A DNA stretch of 64,000 bases from an uncultured Porphyromonadaceae bacterium. GTDB lineage: Bacteria; Bacteroidota; Bacteroidia; Bacteroidales; Muribaculaceae. Of the stretch, positions 7,881 to 16,507 are shown piece after piece. A program made the position numbers and the translations under genes. The notes under the pieces are model-generated. The model saw nothing but the letters and a program-made list of their open reading frames with translations. It did no database searches and was not told the DNA's origin. Where the stretch lies: contig CALEUL010000023.1 in assembly GCA_937921035.1 (NCBI GenBank), positions 1-64,000 on the forward strand, read 5' to 3'. Position 1 is the first letter of the stretch, and every line of letters begins with the position of its first letter.

Positions 7881-9842
7881 ATGGGAAGCGGAATGTGTCA
7901 GAAACGTAAGAAATTCACGGATGTAAGTGCTGCAGGATTACTCATTGCCATAGGAATAGTATTCGGAGACATTGGTACTTCTCCACTTTATGTCATGAAG
8001 GCTATTCTGCATGTCAATCCTGAGTTCGACAGCAATTATATTATCGGTGCGGTGTCGTGTGTCATATGGACTCTCACGCTTCAGACGTCAGTAAAATATG
8101 TAGCAGTCGCACTTCGGGCCGACAATAACGGGGAGGGTGGTATTATGGCTCTTTATTCACTGGTAAAGAAAGCAGCTAAAAGCAGATGGACATTCGTCGT
8201 GGCCGCCATAGGCGCAAGCACAATGCTTGCCGATGGGATTATAACACCGGCTGTAACAATTACTTCTGCAGTAGAAGGTCTGCAATCTTTATATGTCTCG
8301 ACACCGATTGTCCCTATCGTTCTGGTGATAATAACTCTGGTATTCTTTGTTCAGCGTTCCGGTTCTTCAAAGATCGGACGGTTTTTTGGACCGGCCATGC
8401 TCGTGTGGTTTCTCATGCTCGGCATACTCGGAATCATAAATGTATGGAGCGATTTGTCCATATTCAAGGCGTTCAACCCATATTATGCTGTAAGGCTGAT
8501 TATTTCCAGTCCTGAATGGATGTTCATTCTTGGCGCAGTTTTTCTCTGTACCACCGGAGCGGAAGCGTTGTATGCCGATCTGGGGCATTGTGGACGTTAC
8601 AATATTACTTTCAGCTGGCTTTTCGTCAAAGTCATGCTTATTTTGAACTATCTCGGGCAAGGGGCTTGGATTCTGGCGAACGCAGGATCTTTGGACAGCC
8701 TTGTTAATCCGTTCTATGGAATGATGCCGCCTCATTTTTTAGCATTCGGCATTCTTATATCGACTATTGCCGCGATAATAGCAAGCCAGGCTTTGATAAG
8801 CGGAGTGTTTTCATTGATTAGCGAAGCTGTGAATCTCGACCTTTGGCCTCGAATGCAGATAAGTTATACCGGAAAAGTAAAGGGCCAGTTATATGTCCCT
8901 GGAATTAACTTGTTTTTGTTTGTTGGATGCGTTGTTACAGTGCTGCTGTTCCGATCTTCAAGCCACATGGAAGCTGCCTATGGTCTTGCAATTACCATAA
9001 CTATGCTGGCCACGACAATCCTTCTGTGGCGTTATATGAGGGATAAAGGAATGCCAGTATGGCTCACATCTGCGTTTTTAATAGTTTTTTGTACACTGGA
9101 AGGCGCTTTCCTGGCTGCCAACATGTTTAAATTTGTTCATGGAGGTTGGTTTACGGTGTTAATTGCCAGTGTATTATGCTGTGTGATGCTAATCTGGAAT
9201 AAAGGCCGTTCATTTCATCGCAGCCATGTGGATTACAAATATTTCCCGGATTATATAGACATTATCACCGCTATAAGAAATGATGTTGAGATACCACGGT
9301 ATGCGTCCAATGTGGTGTATATTAGTTTTGCTCCGTCGAAAAACATGGTAGAGAGCAAATTATTGTATTCGATAATCAACAAGCAGCCTAAGAGGGCCGA
9401 CCATTACTGGATTATTCGCGTTGAACATACAGACCAGCCGTATACACTTGATTATTCAGTTGATACGATGGTTGAGGACGCGATATTTATGGTAACTGTG
9501 AGATTTGGATTCAAGATACAGCCGCGAATCAATGTCTTTCTCAGGCAGATTGTAGAGGATCTTGCGCATGCCGGCGATCTTTCGCTGACAAGCAAATATC
9601 CGTCTATGAGACGCTATGGAATACCCGGAGATTTCCGTTTTGTACTGATTCATCGTGTTTTTTCTCCCGGAAGTATTTGCAATGCTTATGAACGCAGGGT
9701 ACTTATTGCGTATGAGATGCTCCGGCATATGTCAGTGTCGGTAGAAAAGACTCTTGGGCTGGATACCAGCGTAGTAACGACTGAGACTGCTCCTTTGATA
9801 ATCAGGAACAGTCAGGAAACAAGGATAGTGAGAAATCAGTGA
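7881..9842 (+). CDS. kup: Low-affinity potassium transporter Kup
   Basis: The 653-residue protein is a Kup/HAK/KT family K+:H+ symporter. The N-terminal signature GDIGTSPLYVMKA is followed by about 12 membrane segments over residues 15-440. The loop ADNNGEGGIMALYSL and STMLADGIITPAVTITSAVEGL are diagnostic of the family. The hydrophilic C-terminal 200 residues are cytoplasmic. Length is normal. It takes up K+ across the inner membrane. A 40-codon ORF ends 1 nt upstream. No partner genes are adjacent; a separate TrkH/TrkA system lies at 41-44 kb. Confidence 0.95.
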   Translation: MGSGMCQKRKKFTDVSAAGLLIAIGIVFGDIGTSPLYVMKAILHVNPEFDSNYIIGAVSCVIWTLTLQTSVKYVAVALRADNNGEGGIMALYSLVKKAAKSRWTFVVAAIGASTMLADGIITPAVTITSAVEGLQSLYVSTPIVPIVLVIITLVFFVQRSGSSKIGRFFGPAMLVWFLMLGILGIINVWSDLSIFKAFNPYYAVRLIISSPEWMFILGAVFLCTTGAEALYADLGHCGRYNITFSWLFVKVMLILNYLGQGAWILANAGSLDSLVNPFYGMMPPHFLAFGILISTIAAIIASQALISGVFSLISEAVNLDLWPRMQISYTGKVKGQLYVPGINLFLFVGCVVTVLLFRSSSHMEAAYGLAITITMLATTILLWRYMRDKGMPVWLTSAFLIVFCTLEGAFLAANMFKFVHGGWFTVLIASVLCCVMLIWNKGRSFHRSHVDYKYFPDYIDIITAIRNDVEIPRYASNVVYISFAPSKNMVESKLLYSIINKQPKRADHYWIIRVEHTDQPYTLDYSVDTMVEDAIFMVTVRFGFKIQPRINVFLRQIVEDLAHAGDLSLTSKYPSMRRYGIPGDFRFVLIHRVFSPGSICNAYERRVLIAYEMLRHMSVSVEKTLGLDTSVVTTETAPLIIRNSQETRIVRNQ

Positions 9843-9882
9843 GAAATCAGGAATGACGGCGTATTATTTGGTAGGGTAGTGT

Positions 9883-9911
9883 TGCGGTATCGCAATTTAA
9901 TGCTATTTTTG
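9883..9911 (+). promoter_or_regulatory. Bacteroidota-type promoter for the DJ-1/PfpI gene
   Basis: TTG at 9883-9885 and TATTTTTG at 9904-9911 fit the TTTG / TAnnTTTG pair with an 18-bp gap; the ATG lies 27 bp downstream. Confidence 0.6.
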
Positions 9912-9938
9912 CATTTGGAAATTATTTACCCGCATCAA

Positions 9939-10559
9939 ATGAACAACGAAATTTTATATATTCTGCTGCCGGATTATGCTGCGCATGAGGCTGTGTATCT
10001 TTCACAGGCTATCGCTTCCGATGAATGTGCATTGAAGGCGAATCCGAAGTATATGAACAAGGTTGTGGCACCGACGTCAGAGCCTGTGAGATCCATAGGC
10101 GGCTTTAATACCGTGCCGGATTATTCTTTCGAAACAATGCCGGAGGATTATGCAGCGATAGTACTGATCGGCGGCTTCGGCTGGGCTACGCCTGTAGCCG
10201 AAAAGGTTGTCCCTATAGTGCGGCAGGCGGTTGAACGCGGCAAGATTGTAGGCGCTATATGTAATGCGGCTTCTTTTATGGCCAAAAACGGTTTTCTGAA
10301 CGCTGTACGGCATACAGGCAATGGGCTGGAGCAGTTGAGGCTATGGGGCGGAGAGAATTATACTAATTCTGACGGATATGTCCATGCACAGGCAGTATGT
10401 GATAAAAACATAGTTACTGCAAACGGTTCGGCCACTCTCGAGTTTGCCAAAGAACTTCTTCTGCTGCTTGATAATGATACGTCGGAACGAATTGAGATGT
10501 ATTATCAGTTTTACAGGGAGGGATTCTGCAATCTGTTTCCCGACCACGCGCAAGAATAA
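9939..10559 (+). CDS. DJ-1/PfpI family protein (type 1 glutamine amidotransferase fold)
   Basis: The 206-residue protein has the DJ-1/PfpI fold. The nucleophile elbow VGAICNAAS carries the conserved cysteine near residue 110, and an N-terminal glutamate in YAAHEAVYL is in the usual position. IVLIGGFGWATP is the preceding strand-loop. Relatives act as glyoxalases, deglycases or stress chaperones; which applies is unclear. I start at the ATG at 9939 rather than the TTG at 9879 because the promoter sits between them. The stop overlaps the next ATG (TAATG), coupling it to the GNAT gene. Confidence 0.85.
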   Translation: MNNEILYILLPDYAAHEAVYLSQAIASDECALKANPKYMNKVVAPTSEPVRSIGGFNTVPDYSFETMPEDYAAIVLIGGFGWATPVAEKVVPIVRQAVERGKIVGAICNAASFMAKNGFLNAVRHTGNGLEQLRLWGGENYTNSDGYVHAQAVCDKNIVTANGSATLEFAKELLLLLDNDTSERIEMYYQFYREGFCNLFPDHAQE

Positions 10560-11110
10560 TGATAGAAACAAAAAGACTTATACTCAGGCCTTGGACGGAT
10601 ACAGACGCCGAGGCTCTGTTCAGATATGCCAGTGATCCGGACGTCGGTCCCATTGCCGGTTGGCCTCCGCACACATCTGTTGAGAACAGTCTGGAAATTA
10701 TTCGGACAGTTTTCGCCGCTCCGGAGGTTTATGCGGTTGTGTTGAAAGATACCGGAGAACCAATAGGCAGCTGCGGCATAATGTTTGCCGACGGGCTGCA
10801 TTCCGCCGAAATGAAGCATGGCGAAGCGGAGATAGGATACTGGATTGGCAAACCTTACTGGGGCCAAGGTCTGATTCCGGAGGCGGTCGAAGCTTTGTTG
10901 AAGAGAAGTTTTGATAGCTTGATGCTCGATGCGGTATGGTGCGGGTATTACGACGGCAACATCAAATCGAAAAGGGTATGTGAAAAGAGCGGCTTCAAGT
11001 TCCATCATACGAATAACGGCATCATATCCCCGCTCGGCGACATACGGACGGAACATTTCTACATAATGACCCGGCAGGACTGGTGCCAAATGCAGACGGA
11101 TGTGCAGTGA
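10559..11110 (+). CDS. GNAT family N-acetyltransferase (RimJ/RimL-like)
   Basis: The 183-residue protein opens ETKRLILRPWTDTDAEALF, the standard RimJ/RimL-type acetyltransferase start. It contains AEIGYWIGKPYWGQGLIPEAVEALL, the acetyl-CoA-binding segment (G-x-G variant WGQGL), and the C-terminal VCEKSGFKF helix-strand. It probably acetylates an alpha-amine or small amine; the substrate is unknown. Its start codon overlaps the stop of the DJ-1/PfpI gene. Confidence 0.88.
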   Translation: MIETKRLILRPWTDTDAEALFRYASDPDVGPIAGWPPHTSVENSLEIIRTVFAAPEVYAVVLKDTGEPIGSCGIMFADGLHSAEMKHGEAEIGYWIGKPYWGQGLIPEAVEALLKRSFDSLMLDAVWCGYYDGNIKSKRVCEKSGFKFHHTNNGIISPLGDIRTEHFYIMTRQDWCQMQTDVQ

Positions 11111-11188
11111 TAACAGTATTATTTTGATGGGTGCCGCGATAACTTCGACATAATATAATGTCAAACCTCCAAAAACAAAAATAACGAG

Positions 11189-11869
11189 ATGGACCAAAAA
11201 TTTTGTCAGAGCTGCGGAATGCCGCTCTCAAACGAAATCCTAGGTACGAATGCCGATGGCAAACCAAATGAGGATTACTGTATCTATTGCTACAAGGACG
11301 GCAAGTTCTTGCAGGACATGACTATGGAGCAGATGATTGACCACTGCGCTCAGTTTACGGAAGAAATTAACAAGAACACCGGACAAAATCTCTCTGTAGA
11401 GCAGATGAAAGAGCAGATGCGTCAGTTTTTTCCTCACCTTAAACGCTGGAAGCAGAGAGGTGTATCTAATCTTATAGAAAAAGCTGAGAATCTTCTTGCG
11501 AAATGTTCCACAGTAACCATTGCATCGGTCAACAGCGATGGTTTCCCGCGTCCTGTCCCTATGGCGAAAGGCGACACTCAGGGCTGCAGTGTTGTATGGA
11601 TGGCAACCGGGGCCGATTCTGTGAAGGTTGCTGATTTCAAACGGAATCCAAAAGCTGGGTTATGCTACGATAAAGACGGTTCAAGCGTCTGTCTGCGAGG
11701 CACCGTGGAGGTTATCTATGACGACAATATCCGCCGTGAAAAATGGCAGGACTGGTATATAAATCATTTCCCCGGCGGACCTGCAGATCCGAACTATTTG
11801 CTGCTTCGTTTCGTCGGGACGGAAGCTACTATCTGGATTGACCATGAATTTGCCCATATTCAAATATAA
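11189..11869 (+). CDS. Zinc-ribbon plus pyridoxamine-5'-phosphate-oxidase-like protein
   Basis: The 226-residue protein has two domains. Residues 1-75 form a putative zinc ribbon (FCQSCGMPL ... YCIYCYKDG, four cysteines). Residues about 90-226 form a split-barrel flavin-binding fold of the PNPOx-like type (CSTVTIASVNSDGFPRPVPM, then NPKAGLCYDKDGSSVCLRGTVEV). Such proteins often bind FMN or F420-type cofactors and reduce small molecules. It opens a run of closely packed plus-strand genes up to the AraC regulator. Confidence 0.82.
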   Translation: MDQKFCQSCGMPLSNEILGTNADGKPNEDYCIYCYKDGKFLQDMTMEQMIDHCAQFTEEINKNTGQNLSVEQMKEQMRQFFPHLKRWKQRGVSNLIEKAENLLAKCSTVTIASVNSDGFPRPVPMAKGDTQGCSVVWMATGADSVKVADFKRNPKAGLCYDKDGSSVCLRGTVEVIYDDNIRREKWQDWYINHFPGGPADPNYLLLRFVGTEATIWIDHEFAHIQI

Positions 11870-11878
11870 ATTCTTGCC

Positions 11879-12223
11879 ATGAAGAATATCAAGGCAAACA
11901 AAGAACTCATAGCGGCGTGTGGTCTTTACTGCGGAGCGTGTCGGAAATATCTCTCGGAGAAATGCCCCGGTTGCCATGATAATGAAAAGGCGACCTGGTG
12001 CAAGATCAGGTCTTGCGCTAAAGGTAATGGTTATTACACTTGTGCCGAATGTCCAGAGAATGTAACTGAGTGTAAGATATATTCCAATCTCATAGGAAAG
12101 ATATTCGCCTTTCTTTTCAGGTCAGACCGTCCGGCTTGCATCCGCTACATCCGCGAGCATGGCGAACAGGCTTTCGCCGAGGAAATGACTAAACGTAAAT
12201 GTCAGACAATTAAACGGAAATAA
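11879..12223 (+). CDS. DUF3795 cysteine-rich protein
   Basis: The 114-residue protein belongs to the DUF3795 family, with CGLYCGACRKYL, CPGCHDN, CKIRSCA, YYTCAECPE and CKIY: eleven cysteines in a probable metal-binding array. The function of the family is unknown. It starts 9 bp after the preceding gene, so is probably in the same transcript. Confidence 0.8.
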   Translation: MKNIKANKELIAACGLYCGACRKYLSEKCPGCHDNEKATWCKIRSCAKGNGYYTCAECPENVTECKIYSNLIGKIFAFLFRSDRPACIRYIREHGEQAFAEEMTKRKCQTIKRK

Positions 12224-12227
12224 AACC

Positions 12228-12515
12228 ATGTTTATCGCAATTTTAACATATAAGAAACCGTTGAGCGAGGTTGACAGATTCCTTGCTGCACACCGTGAAT
12301 ATCTCGCTAAGCATTATGCCGTTGGAGATTTCATCGCCTCAGGGCCACAGACACCGCGTGTGGGCGGAGTGATTATGATTAAGGCTGAAAACCGAACAGC
12401 AGTGGACGCCATCATTGCGCAAGATCCGTTTAATATCAATGGCATAGCCGACTATCAGATTGTGGAGTTTACTCCGACAATGTTCTGCGATAATATTCTC
12501 AAAACCATTCTCTGA
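12228..12515 (+). CDS. YciI-like protein
   Basis: The 95-residue protein has the YCII ferredoxin-like fold. The conserved aspartate/histidine surface is present as DRFLAAHREYL, followed by ASGPQTPRVGGVIMI and AQDPFNINGIADYQIVEF. Close relatives are small dimeric enzymes of uncertain role. It starts 4 bp after the DUF3795 gene. Confidence 0.85.
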   Translation: MFIAILTYKKPLSEVDRFLAAHREYLAKHYAVGDFIASGPQTPRVGGVIMIKAENRTAVDAIIAQDPFNINGIADYQIVEFTPTMFCDNILKTIL

Positions 12516-12517
12516 TT

Positions 12518-12720
12518 ATGCCATACATATCCATCGAAAGCGGCAAACTGACCGCTGAACAGAAGAAAGAACTGATTGAGAGGTTGACAGCAACAGCATC
12601 CGAGATAACACACACATCCCGGAGCAGTTCTTCACTGTTACCATAAAAGAGTTGCCGGATGAGAATTTCGGTATCGGCGGCAAGTCAATTGACGAGATTA
12701 AACGAAACTTCAAACCATGA
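12518..12720 (+). pseudogene. 4-oxalocrotonate tautomerase family protein, frameshifted
   Basis: The ATG at 12518 gives MPYISIESGKLTAEQKKEL, with the catalytic Pro2 and the standard 4-OT start. After TASEITH the frame runs off to a TAA at 12643-12645. The other frame continues HIPEQFFTVTIKELPDENF and GIGGKSI to a TGA at 12718-12720, the expected 4-OT C-terminus. The restored stop overlaps the next gene's ATG as ATGA, just as elsewhere in this cluster. A single indel near 12610-12620 therefore breaks an otherwise intact gene of about 66 residues. It could be a recent mutation or a sequence error. Confidence 0.8.
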
Positions 12721-13229
12721 GCTTGACATTACGCCCATATCAACCTTCGGATGCCGCTGTGATTACATCGTGGCTCAAAAGCGAATACCTGATGCGCCAA
12801 TGGTGTGCCGACAGATATGAGCGTTATCCTGTCAAGCCCGAAGATATGAACACGTATCACGAACGGTATATTGACGGACAACACTCACGCGCCCTTACAA
12901 TGACTGATGGCGATGATATTGTCGGGTACATCACCTTGCGTACTCCGGCAGACAATCATTCAGAGCAACGATTGGGATTTGTCATCGTCGATGATTCAAA
13001 ACGTGGGTGCGGTTTAGGCAAAGCTCTTGTTTCAATGGCTGTCAAATATGCCTATGAAGAGCTTGGTGCCATGAAAGTGTCGCTCGGTGTCTTTGAGAAT
13101 AATACATCAGCTATCCATTGCTATGAAGCCGCCGGTTTTCATCGTGTTTCAAGACCGGAGGCAGAAAGCTATCAATGTCTGGGCGAAACATGGAATTGCA
13201 TTGAGATGGAACAGCACCAGAAGCTATGA
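12717..13229 (+). CDS. GNAT family N-acetyltransferase
   Basis: The 170-residue protein has a GNAT fold: LTLRPYQPSDAAVITSWL at the N-terminus, then RLGFVIVDDSKRGCGLGKALVSMAVKYA, the acetyl-CoA-binding loop (RGCGLGK), and the late VFENNTSAIHCYEAAGF motif. The substrate is unknown. The start overlaps the broken tautomerase by 4 nt, and its stop overlaps the flavoprotein gene by 4 nt. Confidence 0.9.
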   Translation: MSLTLRPYQPSDAAVITSWLKSEYLMRQWCADRYERYPVKPEDMNTYHERYIDGQHSRALTMTDGDDIVGYITLRTPADNHSEQRLGFVIVDDSKRGCGLGKALVSMAVKYAYEELGAMKVSLGVFENNTSAIHCYEAAGFHRVSRPEAESYQCLGETWNCIEMEQHQKL

Positions 13230-13813
13230 AAGTAATCGGTATTAACGGAAGCTCACGCAAAGACGGCAACACGGCCATCATTATCGGCAAAGTCTTTGAT
13301 GAACTGAACAAAGAGGGCATTGAAACAGAGCTGATACAGTTGGCTGATTATGAGATTCAGCCATGCCGCGGCTGTTTCGCCTGCAAAGGCTGCGGTAACT
13401 GTGTGTTTACCAAAGACTGTTTTGCGGAAATATTCAGCCGAATGGTCGATGCCGACGGCATCATACTCGGTTCCCCGGTCTATTCCGCAGATGTTTCGGC
13501 CAAAATGAAAGCTTTTCTGGAGCGTGCCGGTGTCGTTGTCGCCACCAATCCCGGACTTCTCCGTCATAAGGTCGGAGCTTCGGTTGCAGCTGTTCGTCGT
13601 GGCGGAGGAATGACAACTGTCGATACCATGAACCATTTTATGCTCAACAAGGAGATGATTGTTGTTGGCTCAATATACTGGAATATGGTTTACGGCAAGA
13701 ATGTAGGAGATGTCATAAATGATGATGAAGGTATGGCAAACATGCGCAATCTTGGCGATAACATGGCGTGGTTAATGAAGCGGTTACAAGGATTGAACTA
13801 TGGACAAGAATAA
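13226..13813 (+). CDS. NADPH-dependent FMN reductase / iron-sulfur flavoprotein-like
   Basis: The 195-residue protein opens KVIGINGSSRKDGNT, the FMN-phosphate loop of the flavodoxin-like reductase family. PCRGCFACKGCGNCVFTKDC supplies a cysteine cluster like that of iron-sulfur flavoproteins, and GSPVYSADVSAKMKAFLER is the second flavin loop. It probably shuttles electrons to small acceptors. It overlaps both neighbours (4 nt before, 14 nt after). Confidence 0.87.
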   Translation: MKVIGINGSSRKDGNTAIIIGKVFDELNKEGIETELIQLADYEIQPCRGCFACKGCGNCVFTKDCFAEIFSRMVDADGIILGSPVYSADVSAKMKAFLERAGVVVATNPGLLRHKVGASVAAVRRGGGMTTVDTMNHFMLNKEMIVVGSIYWNMVYGKNVGDVINDDEGMANMRNLGDNMAWLMKRLQGLNYGQE

Positions 13814-14456
13814 AGTATATCCCCGTTCCAATGATAACCAGACAGTGTATCTGAAATCGGTTGTCGCGCGTCCGACAATCGAGGTCGGTGATTTCACTAT
13901 CTATAATGATTTTGTGAATGACCCACGCGACTTCGAGAAAAACAATGTTCTCTACCATTATCCGATAAATAATGACAGGCTTATTATCGGTAAGTTCTGT
14001 TCGATTGCTTGCGGCGCAAAGTTTATTTTCAACTGTGCCAACCATACGCTTAAATCGCTGTCCACCTATACATTCCCCTTGTTCTTTGAGGAATGGGATT
14101 TGCCGAAATCAGAAGTAGCCTCCGCCTGGGATAATAAAGGCGATATTGTGATTGGCAATGATGTATGGATAGGCTATGACGCAGTAATCATGGCCGGAGT
14201 ACATATTGGCGATGGCGCGATTGTCGGAACAAGAGCAGTGGTAACCAAAGATGTCGAGCCATACTCAATAGTCGGTGGCGTTCCGGCACAAGAGATTCGT
14301 AAAAGATTTGCCCCGGAAGTTATAAAGCGATTGTTGGAACTTCAATGGTGGAACTGGCCGGAAGAAAAGATCCGCATGGCGATAAGTGCAATCCGGAATG
14401 GTGAAATAGACTTGTTGGAGAATATATCCCCAGATAAATCATGTGTAAGGAATTAA
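13800..14456 (+). CDS. CatB/Vat-type hexapeptide-repeat acetyltransferase
   Basis: The 218-residue protein is a left-handed beta-helix xenobiotic acetyltransferase of the CatB/Vat type. RLIIGKFCSIACGAKFIFN is followed by the catalytic histidine in FNCANHTLKSLSTYTF, then NDVWIGYDAVIMAGVHIGDGAIVGTRAVV hexapeptides and IVGGVPAQEIRKRF. Relatives inactivate streptogramins or chloramphenicol, but many chromosomal copies have other substrates; resistance here is unproven. It overlaps the flavoprotein gene by 14 nt and the GrpB remnant by 16 nt. Confidence 0.88.
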   Translation: MDKNKVYPRSNDNQTVYLKSVVARPTIEVGDFTIYNDFVNDPRDFEKNNVLYHYPINNDRLIIGKFCSIACGAKFIFNCANHTLKSLSTYTFPLFFEEWDLPKSEVASAWDNKGDIVIGNDVWIGYDAVIMAGVHIGDGAIVGTRAVVTKDVEPYSIVGGVPAQEIRKRFAPEVIKRLLELQWWNWPEEKIRMAISAIRNGEIDLLENISPDKSCVRN

Positions 14457-14995
14457 AGGATATGACGTTGGAGGAACTGTGGGAACTGTTTCCCGTAGTT
14501 CTTGTGCCACATAATTCCTGTTGGTCCGGCTGGGCGCGTGAGAAAATCAGGGAGCTTTCGGCATTGTTGGCAGATTATAATCCGATAATAAATCATATCG
14601 GCAGCACAGCAGTTCCTGATATTCAGGCGAAGCCTATTGTTGATATTCTTGTCGAGGTTCCAGCCTGTGTGGACTGGTTGCCGATAAGAACCTTGATGGA
14701 GAACAATGGCTATATCTGTATGTCGGAATCAGAAAGCCGTGTCAGTTTCAACTGGGGATATACACCGCAAGGCTATGCAGACAAAGTTTTTCATATCCAT
14801 TTTCACAGAACAGGTGATAACGATGAAATCCTGTTCCGTGACTATATTATTGCCAATCCGTGAATAGCTCGGGAATATGAAAAACTGAAATTATCTCTGT
14901 TGCCCGAGTTCAGAAACAATCGTGATGGCTATACGGAAGCTAAAACAGAGTTTGTCAGGCATGTAACGGAAATGGCGAAACGCAAAGATTTATGA
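14441..14995 (+). pseudogene. GrpB family protein interrupted by a TGA
   Basis: The frame starts at ATG 14441 and contains the GrpB/nucleotidyltransferase-like motif INHIGSTAVPDIQAKPIVDILVEV (His-Gly-Ser-Thr and the Asp pair), then FHIHFHRTGD and LFRDYIIANP. A TGA at 14861-14863 ends it at 140 residues. In the same frame the typical C-terminus continues as IAREYEKLKLSLLPEF to a TGA at 14993-14995, which overlaps the AraC start as ATGA. One base change (for instance from GAA) would explain it. The truncated N-terminal protein might still fold, but loss of function is more likely. Confidence 0.8.
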
Positions 14996-15774
14996 AAGTT
15001 GTGAGGCCATGTGAAGAGTTGCGTCCGTATGTGCGCTACTATTGGATACTGGAAAGTACAGAGCCTTTCAGCGTCCTGACATTCCCCATTGGCTGTTCGC
15101 AGATTATATTCCATCGCAAATCGCCGCTGTATATTCCGGAAACAGGTCAATATCAAAGTCCTTTTACAATCAGCGGGCAGGTGAATTTTCCGGCTCATAT
15201 CTGTTCTGACGGCAATCTGGAGATGATTGTGGCGGTATTCCATCCACATGTGATTGGAATGTTTATCGACACACCACCTTCTGTCTTCTACAATCTTGAA
15301 ATATCGGGTTACGACATTGAGAACAGGCAACTGAATGAACTTGCAGCACGGATTTTCGACTGTCCGGACAACGATAAATGTATAGAAATTCTCGAAAAAT
15401 ATCTATTGTCGAGAATTGAACCTACTTTAAATTTCAAACGGATCAGTAGTGCTGTAAACGAATTGCTTTACAAGCCTTACACATCCATGAATGTGCTGGC
15501 TGATAGGGCATGCCTCGGCAAAAAGCAGTTTGAACGGGTATTCAGGGGCATGGTCGGGATGAATCCGAAGGAGTATTCCAGAATTGTAAGATTTCAGAAA
15601 GCACTGCGTTTGATGCAATGCGGCGATACGGATTATATAGGAATCGCCACGGAATTGCGCTACTCCGACCAATCACATTTTATCCGTGAGTTTAAGGCAA
15701 TGAGCGGACGCACCCCAACATCACTGTTGACTGTTTGCAGACCGTACTCTGATCTATATACTAATCCGGTATAA
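14992..15774 (+). CDS. AraC family transcriptional regulator
   Basis: The 260-residue protein has a DUF6597-like sensor domain at the N-terminus (RPCEELRPYVRYYWILE) and an AraC HTH at about 160-250: LADRACLGKKQFERVFRGMVGMNPKEYSRI, then IATELRYSDQSHFIREFKAMSGRTP. As the last gene of the overlapping cluster it may regulate the cluster. Its ATG overlaps the restored GrpB stop by 4 nt. Confidence 0.9.
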   Translation: MKVVRPCEELRPYVRYYWILESTEPFSVLTFPIGCSQIIFHRKSPLYIPETGQYQSPFTISGQVNFPAHICSDGNLEMIVAVFHPHVIGMFIDTPPSVFYNLEISGYDIENRQLNELAARIFDCPDNDKCIEILEKYLLSRIEPTLNFKRISSAVNELLYKPYTSMNVLADRACLGKKQFERVFRGMVGMNPKEYSRIVRFQKALRLMQCGDTDYIGIATELRYSDQSHFIREFKAMSGRTPTSLLTVCRPYSDLYTNPV

Positions 15775-15811
15775 TGTCTCTTTTTTTCTATCTATAATCG
15801 TAGCGACGGTC

Positions 15812-15819
15812 TAACTTTG
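15812..15819 (+). promoter_or_regulatory. -7 element for the CatA-like gene
   Basis: TAACTTTG matches TAnnTTTG and sits 12 bp before the ATG at 15832. The -33 region is only T-rich. Its position rules out the in-frame TTG at 15817 as start. Confidence 0.55.
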
Positions 15820-15831
15820 CATCAAAAAACT

Positions 15832-16452
15832 ATGATGCAGGAAGTTAATCCGGCGCAGACTACGCGTGCCTATGCTTTTGAAATGTGGATGAAAGCTCCT
15901 ATGCCGATGGTTACGTTGATAAAGGTACTTGACGTGTCGAGGCTCAGAAAAATCTGTCGCAAGTGCGATCTTAAATTCAATATGCTGATGTGCTGGTGTA
16001 TAGGCAAAGCCGCTACGCGGATAAAGGAATTCTATATGCTGCCAGTAGGAGGAAAACTGATTTGCTATGACACAATTGCCGTCAATACCATTGTGGCCAA
16101 CAGGGATGGAGAAGTGAGCTCGTGCGACATTCCATTCTCCGATAATCTGTCAAAATTCAATGTCGATTATCTGCGGTTGACTCGACAAGTTGCCGAAACC
16201 TGCGCGAATCACGACATTGCCGACAGCATGGTTATCGGGACCTCGGCATTGGCTCGATATGAAATCGACGGAGCCGTTGGTATGTACAGTGGCATATTCA
16301 ACAACCCGTTCATGATATGGGGACGCTATCGCAATAGCATGTTCAGAACGCGGCTTACTGTCTCGTTCCAGTTCCACCACACGCAGATGGATGGCGCTCA
16401 TGCTGCCCGTTTTCTGGAACTTCTGCAGGAGGAAATTGCGGCGCTGCGGTAA
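15832..16452 (+). CDS. Chloramphenicol acetyltransferase-like (CatA fold) protein
   Basis: The 206-residue protein has the CAT fold. The catalytic motif is present as FQFHHTQMDGAHAARFL near residue 187 (consensus HHxxxDG), along with FNMLMCWCIGKAA and NPFMIWGRY. True resistance CATs are about 215 residues; this is a divergent relative whose substrate is unknown, so antibiotic resistance should not be assumed. It is separately promoted and ends at a hairpin shared with nrdJ. Confidence 0.82.
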   Translation: MMQEVNPAQTTRAYAFEMWMKAPMPMVTLIKVLDVSRLRKICRKCDLKFNMLMCWCIGKAATRIKEFYMLPVGGKLICYDTIAVNTIVANRDGEVSSCDIPFSDNLSKFNVDYLRLTRQVAETCANHDIADSMVIGTSALARYEIDGAVGMYSGIFNNPFMIWGRYRNSMFRTRLTVSFQFHHTQMDGAHAARFLELLQEEIAALR

Positions 16453-16483
16453 AAAAGAAACCCGTCGTGGAATGCGACGGGTT
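16451..16483 (-). terminator. Terminator of nrdJ (shared by convergent genes)
   Basis: AACCCGTCG and CGACGGGTT form a perfect 9-bp stem. On the minus strand it is followed by TTCTTTTTT, so it best serves nrdJ; on the plus strand it would slow transcription from the CatA-like gene. Confidence 0.8.
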
Positions 16484-16507
16484 ACTTGTATCAGTTATTG
16501 GTGAGTA

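Noticed and set aside
14861..14863. Selenocysteine or recoding at the GrpB TGA
   Set aside because: GrpB is not a selenoprotein family and I see no downstream hairpin of SECIS type; a nonsense mutation is simpler.
13800..16452. Antibiotic resistance calls for the Vat/CatB-like and CatA-like proteins
   Set aside because: Only fold-level motifs are seen; chromosomal relatives frequently do not confer resistance.
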